From Hyphomicrobiales bacterium (lineage in GTDB: Bacteria > Pseudomonadota > Alphaproteobacteria > Rhizobiales > Beijerinckiaceae): 41,443 nt of DNA. The notes below the pieces were generated by a model. The model was given only the letters and a program-made list of their open reading frames with translations, did no database searches and was not told the DNA's origin. How positions within the stretch are numbered: the stretch's first letter is position 1; every line of letters starts with the position of its first letter. Made by a program: the position numbers and the translations under genes. The stretch spans positions 1 to 41,443 of the forward strand of contig CANGLU010000018.1 in the NCBI GenBank assembly GCA_947455025.1, read 5' to 3'. Of the stretch, positions 26,497 to 34,653 are shown one piece after another.

Positions 26497-27549
26497 TCAG
26501 CCCCGCACCCGTTTGACCAACCGTTCTACATGGGCCACCGGCGTTTCCGGCACGATCCCGTGACCGAAATTGAAAATATGCGGCCCCTTCGAGAAGGCCT
26601 CTATGATGCCGTCCACGCGGCGATCCAGTTGATCACCGCCTGCCACTACCGCTAGCGGATCGAGATTGCCCTGAACAGGCTTTAACGGCTGAAGCGTCGC
26701 CGCTGCCCAGTGTGGATCGGTACCCCAATCAATTGCCACCGCATCCGCACCTGTTTTCGTGGCATATTGCACATGGTTCGCGCCCGAGCCCCGACCAAAC
26801 ACAATAAATTTAGCATGCGCATGGCGCTTCCGAACCCCTTCGATAATCCGCCTGATCGGCCCAATGGACCATTGCTCGATCCCGTCAGCGGTTAACGCAC
26901 CGGCAAAGCTCTCAAAAATCTGCAACGCGTCGACACCCGCCTCAACCTGACGGCACAGATAGGCAATCGAGGAATCGACCAAAAGATCGATCAAACGCGT
27001 TAAATATTCGGGGTTCCGATAGACGACCAACCGGATGGGCGCCAATTCTGGCGTACTTTTGCCCGCAATCATGTAACTTGCCACGGTCCAAGGCGCGCCA
27101 CAAAATCCTAGAAACGTCGTTTCCTTCGGCAGAGCTTCTTTAACCCGTCCAATCGTTTCGAAAACCGGCGCCAAACGATCCAAATCAATTGAATCTTTTA
27201 ATTCGGAGAGATTATTTTCGACGAGCAGCGGAGGTAACCGCGGACCTTCGTTTTCGACAAAGGATACGCCTTGTCCTAACGCATCAGGGACAACGAGAAT
27301 GTCTGAGAATAAAATGGCAGCATCAAAACCAAAGCGCCTAATCGGTTGAAGCGTCACTTCGGTTGCCAAATCGGGCGAATAACAAAAGTCGATAAAGTTT
27401 TTCGAACGCGCTCGAACTTCCCGATATTCTGGTAAATAGCGGCCAGCCTGCCGCATGATCCAAAGCGGTGGCCGTTTTTGTTGGATACCGTTCAGCGTTG
27501 CGAGAAGGGGTTTATCGACAGACACGAGCTTATTCACCGATTGGGTCAA
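26497..27549 (-). CDS. hemE: Uroporphyrinogen decarboxylase
   Basis: Decarboxylates uroporphyrinogen III to coproporphyrinogen III in haem synthesis. The 350-residue TIM-barrel protein has the substrate motif PLWIMRQAGRYLPEYR (about 27-42), ILFSDILV with the catalytic Asp, GFCGAPWTVASYMI, and a C-terminal F-N-x-G-H-G-I segment. The start is TTG at 27549 with AAGGAA at 27562-27557, 7 nt upstream. This ribosome site shares bases with a CtrA box. In Caulobacter crescentus and Rickettsia, hemE borders the chromosome origin, as it appears to do here. Confidence 0.96.
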   Translation of the reverse strand: MTQSVNKLVSVDKPLLATLNGIQQKRPPLWIMRQAGRYLPEYREVRARSKNFIDFCYSPDLATEVTLQPIRRFGFDAAILFSDILVVPDALGQGVSFVENEGPRLPPLLVENNLSELKDSIDLDRLAPVFETIGRVKEALPKETTFLGFCGAPWTVASYMIAGKSTPELAPIRLVVYRNPEYLTRLIDLLVDSSIAYLCRQVEAGVDALQIFESFAGALTADGIEQWSIGPIRRIIEGVRKRHAHAKFIVFGRGSGANHVQYATKTGADAVAIDWGTDPHWAAATLQPLKPVQGNLDPLAVVAGGDQLDRRVDGIIEAFSKGPHIFNFGHGIVPETPVAHVERLVKRVRG

Positions 27550-27560
27550 AAAGAGATTCC

Positions 27561-27575
27561 TTAAGAGATTCTTAA
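27561..27575. promoter_or_regulatory. CtrA box with an internal GANTC site at oriC
   Basis: TTAAGAGATTCTTAA is a perfect TTAA-N7-TTAA. Its spacer (GAGATTC) contains GATTC at 27567-27571, a CcrM methylation target; a further GATTC is at 27555-27559. The left half-site overlaps the hemE ribosome-binding site. In C. crescentus, CtrA binds such sites to block initiation at the origin. Confidence 0.7.
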
Positions 27576-27652
27576 TTTTTGTTGTTGTTAGACAGGGATT
27601 AAAGATAACACGAACTCATCCACAGAATGTCCACGGTTTTCACCACATTTGT

Positions 27653-27675
27653 CAATTTTTCTGGACAATTTTTTT
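27653..27675. repeat. T-rich direct repeats, candidate DNA-unwinding element
   Basis: CAATTTTT occurs at 27653-27660 and again at 27666-27673, a 13-bp period, with the second copy extended to seven T. They lie between the left and right groups of DnaA-like boxes. Thirteen-mer T-rich repeats form the melting region of other bacterial origins; that this is one is inference. Confidence 0.45.
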
Positions 27676-27927
27676 GTCAGTCGATATTTCCAGCAAGAAA
27701 TAAATTTCGCAAGCAATATCAAGCCGTTAGAAAAGACCAATCTGAAGAAGAAAGCGGCGGGAAAAAATTTTATCCTCGTAGTAAGCAAGATCCAGGTTGC
27801 CGTCGCACCCAAAAAAGCATCTGTTGATGGAATTAACCCGATAGGAGATAGGGGTTTTCCACCACTCGGAATAATACCTGTTTATCCCCATTGCCCATGA
27901 AAGCATCCACAGCTTGCAACGAATGGT

Positions 27928-28767
27928 TTGATTGGTTTGAATCGAAATTATTTCCATCTCCATCTGGTTTCCGATTCCACCGGCGAGACGCTGATTGCGG
28001 TTAGTCGGGCCGCGGCCGCTCAATATGAAACCGTATCGGCGATTGAGCATGTCTATCCGTTGATCCGGAACGAAGCGCAGCTTGATCGTGTTATTGTCGG
28101 GCTCGAAAATGCGCCGGGTATCGTGCTTTATACCCTTGTTGATCAGGCTTTGGCCAAACGGCTTGAGACAGCGTGCGCTGAATTCGGGTGTCCCTGCCTG
28201 TCGGTTCTCGATCCGGTCTTGTCGATTTTCCAAGCCTATCTTGGTTTGAGCTATACGCACCGTCCTGGCGCGCAACACGTCTTGAATTCGGATTATTTCA
28301 AACGGATCGACGCCTTAAATTACACGATGATGCATGATGACGGCCAACAGGGACAGGACCTCGACGACGCCGATATCATTCTGGTAGGCGTCAGCCGGAC
28401 GTCGAAAACGCCAACCAGCATCTATCTCGCCAATCGCGGCTATAAAACCGCCAATGTCCCGCTGGTGCCAGGCATTCCACCGCCTGCTGCGCTCGAAACG
28501 CTTAAAAAGCCGCTGGTTGTTGGCTTGGTGGCCAGCCCCGAGCGGATCGTCCAAATCCGACAAAACCGTCTTTTGACGCTGAACGCGCCGGAAAACTCGC
28601 CCTATATCGATAAAACCGCCGTTACCGAGGAAATCGCGCATTCTCGCCGACTATGCGCGCGGCATAATTGGCCAATGATTGATGTGTCACGACGCTCGAT
28701 TGAAGAAACGGCTGCGGCTGTTATTGATCTCTACCGCGATCATCTGCGCCAGCGGGAAACACAATGA
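27928..28767 (+). CDS. ppsR: Pyruvate, phosphate dikinase/PEP synthase regulatory protein (DUF299 kinase/pyrophosphorylase)
   Basis: A bifunctional enzyme that switches pyruvate phosphate dikinase or PEP synthase off with ADP and on with phosphate. The 279-residue protein begins with the family signature [16 protein letters not shown] and carries the P-loop-like [12 protein letters not shown] (about 152-163). The frame has no upstream ATG after the TGA at 27898, so the start is TTG at 27928 (another TTG at 27937 is possible). Which of the two target enzymes is used cannot be told from here. It is the first rightward gene after oriC (the RP001-type gene) and overlaps maf as ATGA. Confidence 0.9.
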   Translation: MIGLNRNYFHLHLVSDSTGETLIAVSRAAAAQYETVSAIEHVYPLIRNEAQLDRVIVGLENAPGIVLYTLVDQALAKRLETACAEFGCPCLSVLDPVLSIFQAYLGLSYTHRPGAQHVLNSDYFKRIDALNYTMMHDDGQQGQDLDDADIILVGVSRTSKTPTSIYLANRGYKTANVPLVPGIPPPAALETLKKPLVVGLVASPERIVQIRQNRLLTLNAPENSPYIDKTAVTEEIAHSRRLCARHNWPMIDVSRRSIEETAAAVIDLYRDHLRQRETQ

Positions 28768-29390
28768 GCATTTCTTCATCGGTATGGATCAGCGATTATC
28801 CGCTTGTCCTAGCCTCCAAAAGCAAGACGCGGCGCGATCTGCTTGAAGGAGCGCATTTGTCTCCGAAAATTCACGTACCGGTGTTTGATGAACGCGCTTT
28901 TGAACACGCCCTTGCAACAGAATCACCAAGCCCCGTCGATCGTGCCCATGCGTTAGCCTGCGAGAAAGCCCGTTTGGCAAGCCTGTCTTATCCAGAGCAT
29001 TACGTTATCGGCGCCGATCAAATCTTGGCCTGCGAGACAAAGGTTTTGCACAAAGCGCAAAGCATTCATGAGGCCAAAAACCATCTGGCATTTCTATCAG
29101 GTAAAACCCATCAATTGATCAGCGCGTTTGCCATCGCCCGCGATGGACATGTTCTTTTCGAAGATCATGATACAGCCGATATGACGATGCGAAGCATGAC
29201 AACAGAACAGATTGAACGCTATTGCGACTATGCTGGCGACGCCGTTCTTAACAATGTTGGATGTTATGCGCTCGAAGGCTTGGGCGTGCATTTGTTTGAG
29301 CGTGTTGAAGGTGATTTTTTCACCGTGTTAGGATTGCCGCTTGAACGGGTCATCGGATTTTTTCGACGCGAAGGATGCTTGTCATTATGA
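28764..29390 (+). CDS. maf: Maf-family nucleoside triphosphate pyrophosphatase
   Basis: A house-cleaning enzyme that hydrolyses non-canonical or specific NTPs. The 208-residue protein has the N-terminal [15 protein letters not shown] motif (S-x-R/K-R-x-x-L-L, about 14-28) and GADQIL near residue 73, followed by [11 protein letters not shown]. The first motif has K in place of the commoner R before the second basic residue. Its start ATGA overlaps ppsR, and its own stop TGA overlaps aroE. The Maf subclass (YhdE or YceF type) is not resolved. Confidence 0.9.
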   Translation: MSISSSVWISDYPLVLASKSKTRRDLLEGAHLSPKIHVPVFDERAFEHALATESPSPVDRAHALACEKARLASLSYPEHYVIGADQILACETKVLHKAQSIHEAKNHLAFLSGKTHQLISAFAIARDGHVLFEDHDTADMTMRSMTTEQIERYCDYAGDAVLNNVGCYALEGLGVHLFERVEGDFFTVLGLPLERVIGFFRREGCLSL

Positions 29391-30235
29391 GTGAAATCAC
29401 GCCAGCGGCTTGCGTTATCGGTCATCCTATCGCCCATTCGCGTTCGCCAATGATTCATGGTTATTGGCTCGATCAACTTGGGCTTAAAGGCCAGTATAAT
29501 CGCGAAGACGTGTTGCCGGAAAACTTCGCCAATTTTGTGCGCTCGATGCGCGATCATGGCTATGTCGGATGCAATGTAACGCTTCCCCACAAAGAAGCGG
29601 CCTTCCGATTGTTGGATCGCGCCAGCCCGCGCGCTAACCATTTGCAAGTCGCCAATACGCTTTGGTTTGAGGGCGATCTCTTGTGCGGCGACAACACTGA
29701 TGTTGAAGGCTTTATCGCCAATTTGGACGATCGCGCGCCGCATTGGGATACGCATTTAAAAAAGGCGGTGATTTTGGGCGCAGGCGGGGCGGCCGCCAGC
29801 ATCATTGTCGGTCTGCAAGAGAGAGGCGCCACCCAGATTTGCCTCATTAACCGCACCTTCGAAAAAGCCGAAATCCTAGCCAAGCGGTTTGGTCCAACGG
29901 TTCATCCGATGCCTTGGTCTGAACTTCCCCTTGCCCTCACCGACGCCGATATTTTGGTCAATACGACGTCATTGGGCATGAAAGGACAGGCCGAGCTCGA
30001 GATCGACCTTGCTCCATTGCCGCTTAAAGCGCTGGTTACGGATATCGTCTATGTTCCGCTTGAAACAGGCTTGTTGCGTCAAGCTAAACAGCGCGGAAAC
30101 CCGATTGTTGATGGATTGGGGATGCTCTTGTTCCAAGCCGTCCCCGGCTTCGAGCATTGGTTTGGTCAAAGACCAACCGTGACCACAGAACTTCGTGGCC
30201 TTATTGAAGACCATATTAGAGGCGTAACCTCATGA
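29387..30235 (+). CDS. aroE: Shikimate dehydrogenase
   Basis: NADPH-dependent reduction of 3-dehydroshikimate in the shikimate pathway. The protein has the substrate loop GHPIAHSRSPMIH near residues 12-24, the catalytic Lys in NVTLPHKEAAF, DNTDVEGF, and the NADP motif GAGGAAAS. I use the ATG at 29387, which overlaps the maf stop codon as ATGA and gives 282 residues; the in-frame ATG at 29375 would add four. It overlaps coaE at its end as ATGA, continuing a tight rightward operon. Confidence 0.94.
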   Translation: MSEITPAACVIGHPIAHSRSPMIHGYWLDQLGLKGQYNREDVLPENFANFVRSMRDHGYVGCNVTLPHKEAAFRLLDRASPRANHLQVANTLWFEGDLLCGDNTDVEGFIANLDDRAPHWDTHLKKAVILGAGGAAASIIVGLQERGATQICLINRTFEKAEILAKRFGPTVHPMPWSELPLALTDADILVNTTSLGMKGQAELEIDLAPLPLKALVTDIVYVPLETGLLRQAKQRGNPIVDGLGMLLFQAVPGFEHWFGQRPTVTTELRGLIEDHIRGVTS

Positions 30236-30858
30236 CCTTCGTGCTCGGCCTGACCGGCTCGATTGGCATGGGAAAATCAACGACGTCGCAGCTCTTTCGC
30301 GACAGAGGCGTGCCGGTTTACGATGCCGATGCGACGGTCCATGCGCTTTATCGGGGCAAAGCAGCCTCTTTGGTTGAAGCAGCCTTTCCGGGCAGTGTGA
30401 TTGAGGGTGTTGTTGATCGTAAACGCCTATCCGCAATGGTTTTAGGCCATTCCGACGCGATCAAACGTCTCGAAGCGATTGTTCATCCGCTGGTTCGTGA
30501 AGCCGAGCGGACGTTTTTACGCGATGCGCTTGCCCGTTCTTTGCCCCTCGTTGTGCTTGATATTCCCTTATTGCTCGAAACAGGCGGACAAGACCGCGTT
30601 GATGCGATTATTCTGGTCTCGACAGATTATTCTGCCCAGAAGGCGCGGGTGCTTGCGCGCCCCGGCATGACAGAAGAGCATTTTAAGGCCATTTTGGCCC
30701 GTCAAATGCCCGATTCGGAAAAACGAAAACAGGCGCATTTGATCATTGATACGAGCTATGGTGTAGAAGACGCCGGTCGACAGGTGGATGCCGCCATTCG
30801 GACCTTTAGTGGCCGTACCGGACATGCGGCCACGAAGATGGTTGAAGGAAAAGCCTAA
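30232..30858 (+). CDS. coaE: Dephospho-CoA kinase
   Basis: Last step of coenzyme A synthesis. The 208-residue protein has the P-loop GSIGMGKST (residues 9-17), VYDADATVHALY near 30-41, the lid-region V-H-P-L-V-R segment, and VVLDIPLLLETG with the Walker-B-like Asp. Length is normal. It overlaps aroE by 4 bp and sits 3 bp before dnaQ. Pantothenate kinase, the first step of the pathway, lies at 36.1-37.1 kb. Confidence 0.95.
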   Translation: MTFVLGLTGSIGMGKSTTSQLFRDRGVPVYDADATVHALYRGKAASLVEAAFPGSVIEGVVDRKRLSAMVLGHSDAIKRLEAIVHPLVREAERTFLRDALARSLPLVVLDIPLLLETGGQDRVDAIILVSTDYSAQKARVLARPGMTEEHFKAILARQMPDSEKRKQAHLIIDTSYGVEDAGRQVDAAIRTFSGRTGHAATKMVEGKA

Positions 30859-30861
30859 TTT

Positions 30862-31578
30862 ATGCGCGAGATCGTTTTTGACACGGAAACAACTGGGCTC
30901 AATCCTTTGGGCGGAGACCGTATTGTTGAAATCGGCTGCGTTGAACTGTTCAATCGCCTTCCGACAGGCGAGACGTTTCACGTCTATCTAAATCCCGAGC
31001 GGGATATGCCGGAAGCCGCGTTTCGCGTTCACGGTCTCTCGGCTGAATTTTTATCCGATAAACCGCTTTTCACCGATATCGCGCAGGATTTTATCGATTT
31101 TATCGGTGATGCAGCGCTGGTTGCGCATAATGCATCTTTCGATATGGGCTTCATCAATGCCGAATTGGTGCGCGTCAGCCGTCCGACCATCGATTCAGAG
31201 CGGGTGATCGATACCTTACAAATTGCGCGCCGGAAGCATCCTTTTGGACCCAATAGCCTCGATGCGCTCTGCCAGCGTTATAACATCGATAATTCGAAGC
31301 GGACAAAGCACGGCGCCTTGCTCGATTCGGAAATTTTGGCCGAAGTTTACATCGAACTGACCGGTGGCCGTCAGGCCGATTTGGGTCTGGCGACCATCGA
31401 ATCGAAGCCTTCAGAACGCCAAAGGCCGGATGAAGGCTCAAGCGTAAGGGCAAAGCGTCCAAACGCATTGCCAAACCGCCTGTCGGAAACCGAACTTGCG
31501 GCCCATGAAGCCTTTGTCGCCACGCTGGGTGGCGACGTTATTTGGAAAGACTATATTCGCGAAGCCTCGGACGATTAA
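30862..31578 (+). CDS. dnaQ: DNA polymerase III epsilon subunit (3'-5' proofreading exonuclease)
   Basis: Proofreading subunit of the replicative polymerase. The 238-residue DEDDh exonuclease shows ExoI FDTETTGL (D7, E9), ExoII HNASFDMGF, and ExoIII H-G-A-L-L-D with the catalytic His and Asp near residues 150-155. The C-terminal tail after residue 175 is variable and ends with VIWKDYIREA, the probable alpha-subunit-binding part. GAAGGA lies upstream in the coaE end. It completes the origin-proximal ppsR-maf-aroE-coaE-dnaQ block and converges on secB with a 12-bp gap. Confidence 0.95.
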   Translation: MREIVFDTETTGLNPLGGDRIVEIGCVELFNRLPTGETFHVYLNPERDMPEAAFRVHGLSAEFLSDKPLFTDIAQDFIDFIGDAALVAHNASFDMGFINAELVRVSRPTIDSERVIDTLQIARRKHPFGPNSLDALCQRYNIDNSKRTKHGALLDSEILAEVYIELTGGRQADLGLATIESKPSERQRPDEGSSVRAKRPNALPNRLSETELAAHEAFVATLGGDVIWKDYIREASDD

Positions 31579-31590
31579 GCGAACCGTAGA

Positions 31591-32061
31591 TCAGGCATTA
31601 CCAACGGGCTCACTTTGCAGCTGGGCTATCTTTTGCTGATAAAGGCCTGCGAAATCGATTGGATCGATGAGCAGTGGCGGGAAACCACCATTGCGGACGC
31701 TGTCGGCGATAATCTGGCGCGCAAAGGGAAAGAGTAGCCGCGGACATTCGATCATGACGACGCCCTGAATATTCTCGGCTGGAATATTAAGAACGCGGAA
31801 AATACCGGCATAAATAAGCTCGAACCGGAACATCACATCGTCCCCATCGCCAGCTTTACCTTCTAAGAGCAATTCGACCTCGAAATCGGTTTCGGCGATC
31901 TGTTTGGCGTTAACATTGACGTTAATCGCAATATTAGGTCCATTTTCGCGCGGAACTAACGAATTGGGCGCGTTTGGATTCTCAAAAGACAGATCCTTGA
32001 TATATTGCCCGAGCGCCGAGAGGGTAGGACGGGCTTGGTTGGCGGAATCGACGTCGGTCAT
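31591..32061 (-). CDS. secB: Protein-export chaperone SecB
   Basis: A tetrameric cytoplasmic chaperone that keeps preproteins unfolded for SecA. From the ATG at 32061 the protein has 156 residues. Family marks are [26 protein letters not shown] near the middle, [12 protein letters not shown], and the C-terminal [20 protein letters not shown] is 9 nt upstream of this start; an ATG five codons earlier is less likely. It is divergent from timA, a conserved alphaproteobacterial layout. Confidence 0.95.
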   Translation of the reverse strand: MTDVDSANQARPTLSALGQYIKDLSFENPNAPNSLVPRENGPNIAINVNVNAKQIAETDFEVELLLEGKAGDGDDVMFRFELIYAGIFRVLNIPAENIQGVVMIECPRLLFPFARQIIADSVRNGGFPPLLIDPIDFAGLYQQKIAQLQSEPVGNA

Positions 32062-32171
32062 AATCAAGGGCTCCAAGGCTAGGTGTCGATCAAATGATAA
32101 AAATCGACGTGGGATCGCGGTATGATAGACGTGAACGTGATTTTTGCCCTAAGGTCAAGCGTGAGCTATTT

Positions 32172-32191
32172 GGATTTTGATGATAAAATCC
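32172..32191. repeat. Inverted repeat in the secB-timA spacer (1)
   Basis: GGATTTT (32172-32178) and AAAATCC (32185-32191) flank GATGAT; the arms are perfect. It is about 55 bp before the timA start in the 183-bp divergent spacer. It may be an operator or a leader hairpin; no known motif fits. Confidence 0.4.
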
Positions 32192-32209
32192 CATATAGAA
32201 GCGGGTGTC

Positions 32210-32224
32210 TTGGCATAACGCCAA
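32210..32224. repeat. Inverted repeat in the secB-timA spacer (2)
   Basis: TTGGC (32210-32214) and GCCAA (32220-32224) flank ATAAC, 20 bp before the timA ATG. A TTGGC-N5-GCCAA pattern resembles the half-sites of several dimeric regulators, but I cannot name one. Confidence 0.35.
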
Positions 32225-32244
32225 ACAGAGCTGGTTAGATTTTC

Positions 32245-32943
32245 ATGCAGGATAGTTTTGATTTGTCCATTATCGTCTTTTTATTGCTCGCCGTCTTTGT
32301 AGGCTGGCGCCTTTACAGCGTGCTTGGAACCCGTCCCGATCGGGATAATCAGGCGCCTGCGTCGAATTTGGCATCTGTTGCCAAACTCGTTTCGCCTGCG
32401 CCACCGCGCGACGCTACTCCCGAGCCCGTTGTTGAAGAGGCACCCGAAGCAGATCCCGCACGGTGGAAAGGCATTGCTGAGCTTGGCACGCCATTGGCCG
32501 ATTCGCTCGATGCGCTTGTGGTCGCCGATCGAAGCTTTGAAGTACGGCAATTTATTACCGGTGCACGTGGCGCCTATGAAGCCATTGTCGTGGCTTTCGC
32601 AGCGGGGGATCGCAACACGTTGCGAGAACTTCTCTCACGTGACGTGTTTGAGAGTTTTGTTGCCGCTATTGCGGATCGTGAAAAGCGCGGTGAAACGGTT
32701 GAGACAACCTTTGTTGGGATTGAAAAAGCCGATGTGCATCACGTGCAATTGCGCGGCAATGCGGCTCAGATCACGGTGCAATTTCTTTCAAAACTGATCA
32801 CCGCTACGCGTGATGCCGCAGGTGTTATTACCGATGGTGCGGCCGATAAAGTTGTCGATGTGACCGATATCTGGACCTTTGCGCGTGAACTCAACAGCCG
32901 CGATCCCGTATGGAAATTGATCGCGACCGAGGCGGCCCATTAA
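32245..32943 (+). CDS. timA: Tim44-domain membrane-anchored protein (TimA-like adaptor)
   Basis: A 232-residue protein with one N-terminal membrane segment (about residues 6-24, LSIIVFLLLAVFVGWRLY), a Pro/Ala/Glu linker to about 70, and a Tim44-like domain to the end (WTF-type last strand, W-K-L-I-A-T-E). In mitochondria Tim44 tethers Hsp70 to the import channel; the bacterial relative of this layout is described as an inner-membrane adaptor. It is followed by mltA after 9 bp. The exact partner in this organism is not visible. Confidence 0.85.
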   Translation: MQDSFDLSIIVFLLLAVFVGWRLYSVLGTRPDRDNQAPASNLASVAKLVSPAPPRDATPEPVVEEAPEADPARWKGIAELGTPLADSLDALVVADRSFEVRQFITGARGAYEAIVVAFAAGDRNTLRELLSRDVFESFVAAIADREKRGETVETTFVGIEKADVHHVQLRGNAAQITVQFLSKLITATRDAAGVITDGAADKVVDVTDIWTFARELNSRDPVWKLIATEAAH

Positions 32944-32952
32944 GTTGAATCC

Positions 32953-34038
32953 ATGCTGCCTGACCTGATCGACGCCGATCTTAAACCCATCCCCTTTTCG
33001 GCGATTGATCATTGGCAGTCCGATGATGTGCACAGTGCTTTTTTAACATTCCTAAAAACCGCAAAAGCGGAGCTCGATCAAACGCCCCATTTGCGGCCAA
33101 CCCGGCGGCAAGAGGCGCGTTTAGTGCCGCTTTTCACCAAGGCGCTCGAACATGCGTCAAAAAACGGCGATGCTCGGGTCTTTTTTGAAACACACTTTGA
33201 GCCCTATAAAGTTGAACCCCATCAAGGACGCGGCTTTTTAACGGGATATTACGAGCCTGAAATTTCCGGCTCTCTCGAGAAAACCGCTGATTTTTCAATT
33301 CCCGTACTTGCGCGACCGGATGATCTCGTCACCTTCCCGCAAGATGAACCGTCACCGCTTGCGCCCTATTCGGCTGCCCGCAGGACACAACAGGGATATG
33401 AGCCCTATGATGATCGCGCCGCGATTTGGGATGGTGCGCTCGACGGTCAGGGTTTGGAACTTCTCTATCTGCCCGACAAGGTTGAGTTGTTTTTCGCCCA
33501 TATTCAGGGATCGGCCCGCGTTCGCCTACCGGATGGAAAAATCTGTCGCCTGACCTATGCGGGTCGAAACGGTTATCCTTATACGACGATTGCTAAAGTG
33601 ATTGTGGCAGAGGGTCATATGGCGCTCGGTGATATTCATCTGGAATCGTTGAAAGCATGGCTACGCGCCAACCCGCTTCATGCGGAACGTCTGATGCGAT
33701 TAAACCAGTCCTATATCTTTTTTTCGCGCTCCGATGATTTGCCCGAGACCGAAGGCCCGATCGGTGCCGCCTCGACAAGTTTGGCCGCAGGCCGCTCCAT
33801 CGCGGTCGATCGTCGGCAATGGAGCTATGGATTGCCCTTTTTCATTTCCGCCGAATTACCCGATGGGCATGGACAAAGCGTGCCTTTCTCGCGTTTGATG
33901 ATTGCGCAAGATACGGGATCAGCCATTTTGGGTGCTGCACGCGCCGATCTCTTTATGGGATCGGGCGAGGCGGCAGGCCACCAAGCGGGCTTGATCCGTC
34001 ATCCTGGTGATTTCATCGTTTTGTTGCCTCGGAGCTGA
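32953..34038 (+). CDS. mltA: MltA-family lytic transglycosylase domain protein
   Basis: Peptidoglycan lytic transglycosylase of the MltA (family GH102) fold. The 361-residue protein has the GFLTGYYEPEISGS motif (about 91-105), the R-L-T-Y-A-G-R-N-G-Y-P-Y-T-T-I-A strand, and the C-terminal 3D domain with AQDTGSAILGAARADLF and the catalytic Asp. It lacks an N-terminal signal peptide or lipobox: the sequence begins MLPDLIDADLKPIPFSAIDHW, soluble from the start. It might be exported by an unusual route, or the true start might be missed; no upstream frame with a signal is available. Confidence 0.9.
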   Translation: MLPDLIDADLKPIPFSAIDHWQSDDVHSAFLTFLKTAKAELDQTPHLRPTRRQEARLVPLFTKALEHASKNGDARVFFETHFEPYKVEPHQGRGFLTGYYEPEISGSLEKTADFSIPVLARPDDLVTFPQDEPSPLAPYSAARRTQQGYEPYDDRAAIWDGALDGQGLELLYLPDKVELFFAHIQGSARVRLPDGKICRLTYAGRNGYPYTTIAKVIVAEGHMALGDIHLESLKAWLRANPLHAERLMRLNQSYIFFSRSDDLPETEGPIGAASTSLAAGRSIAVDRRQWSYGLPFFISAELPDGHGQSVPFSRLMIAQDTGSAILGAARADLFMGSGEAAGHQAGLIRHPGDFIVLLPRS

Positions 34039-34044
34039 AGAGAA

Positions 34045-34653
34045 ATGTCGAGCGGGCGGCGAAAAAGGACATTAACCTCGGACGAAGTATCGCTCTGGTC
34101 TCACGTCACGCGTCATATCGAACCCATTCGGTCGAAAACGCCCAAAATTGAAGCGCCGATTGTAGCATCTGACCCCATACCCGATGTAAAAGCCCCGCCA
34201 CCGCCGCCAAAATTCACCAAACCGCCGAAACCGGCAACGCCCGCGCCTCAATCGCCGGTAAAAGCTCCGCCACCCGCCATCCCGCCGCTGGCCCCGCTCG
34301 AAAGGCGCTTGCGGCAACGCCTCTCGCGCGGCGCGCAACCGATTGATTCGGTGATTGATCTGCACGGCAAACGACAAGACGAAGCGCATGAGGCGCTGCG
34401 CCGCTTTATCATCGGCGCGCACGCCATGGGCTATGCGGTTATCCTGGTGGTTACGGGAAAAGGTGCCTCAGGCCCCAATGATCAAGGTCTATTGGAAGAG
34501 CGCGGCGTTTTGCGGCGCACGGTTCCGCATTGGCTCCGAATGCCGGATATGCGTCCCTATGTCATCGGGTTTGAGCCCGCCGCCCAGCACCATGGCGGAT
34601 CCGGCGCGCTTTATGTCCGCATCCGGCGCAAACGGGGCGGTGGCGCGGCATGA
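34045..34653 (+). CDS. Smr (MutS2 C-terminal) domain protein
   Basis: A 202-residue protein: a basic N-terminus, a long Pro/Lys/Ala-rich linker (about 40-85) and a C-terminal Smr domain. The domain motifs are IDLHGKRQDEAHEAL (about 106-120) and VVTGKGASG (about 137-145) followed by W-L. Stand-alone Smr proteins are nucleases or RNA/DNA-binding factors. The gene starts 6 bp after mltA and overlaps the next gene as ATGA. Confidence 0.9.
   Translation: MSSGRRKRTLTSDEVSLWSHVTRHIEPIRSKTPKIEAPIVASDPIPDVKAPPPPPKFTKPPKPATPAPQSPVKAPPPAIPPLAPLERRLRQRLSRGAQPIDSVIDLHGKRQDEAHEALRRFIIGAHAMGYAVILVVTGKGASGPNDQGLLEERGVLRRTVPHWLRMPDMRPYVIGFEPAAQHHGGSGALYVRIRRKRGGGAA

Larger units (their letters stand above)
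27550..27927. other. oriC: Probable chromosomal replication origin (oriC)
   Basis: The only gene-free stretch above 300 bp, AT-rich compared with its flanks, between hemE and the ppsR-type gene, the position of the known origins of C. crescentus and Rickettsia. It contains a cluster of DnaA-box-like 9-mers: TCATCCACA (27616-27624) and TTATCCCCA (27882-27890), each one mismatch from TTATCCACA, and two-mismatch copies at 27639-27647, 27770-27778, 27855-27863, 27903-27911 and, inverted, 27660-27668. A CtrA box and GATTC methylation sites lie at its hemE edge, and two T-rich repeats follow at 27653-27675. The next genes on each side point outward. I did not compute GC skew. Confidence 0.82.

Noticed and set aside
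27727-28278. 183-codon minus-strand frame running from the origin into ppsR
   Set aside because: It covers conserved ppsR codons in antisense and part of the AT-rich origin; no domain is seen, so it was not called a gene.
31911-31926. TTAACATTGACGTTAA, a CtrA-like pair of half-sites in secB
   Set aside because: The spacer is 8 bp instead of 7 and it lies within coding sequence, so it does not meet the CtrA pattern.
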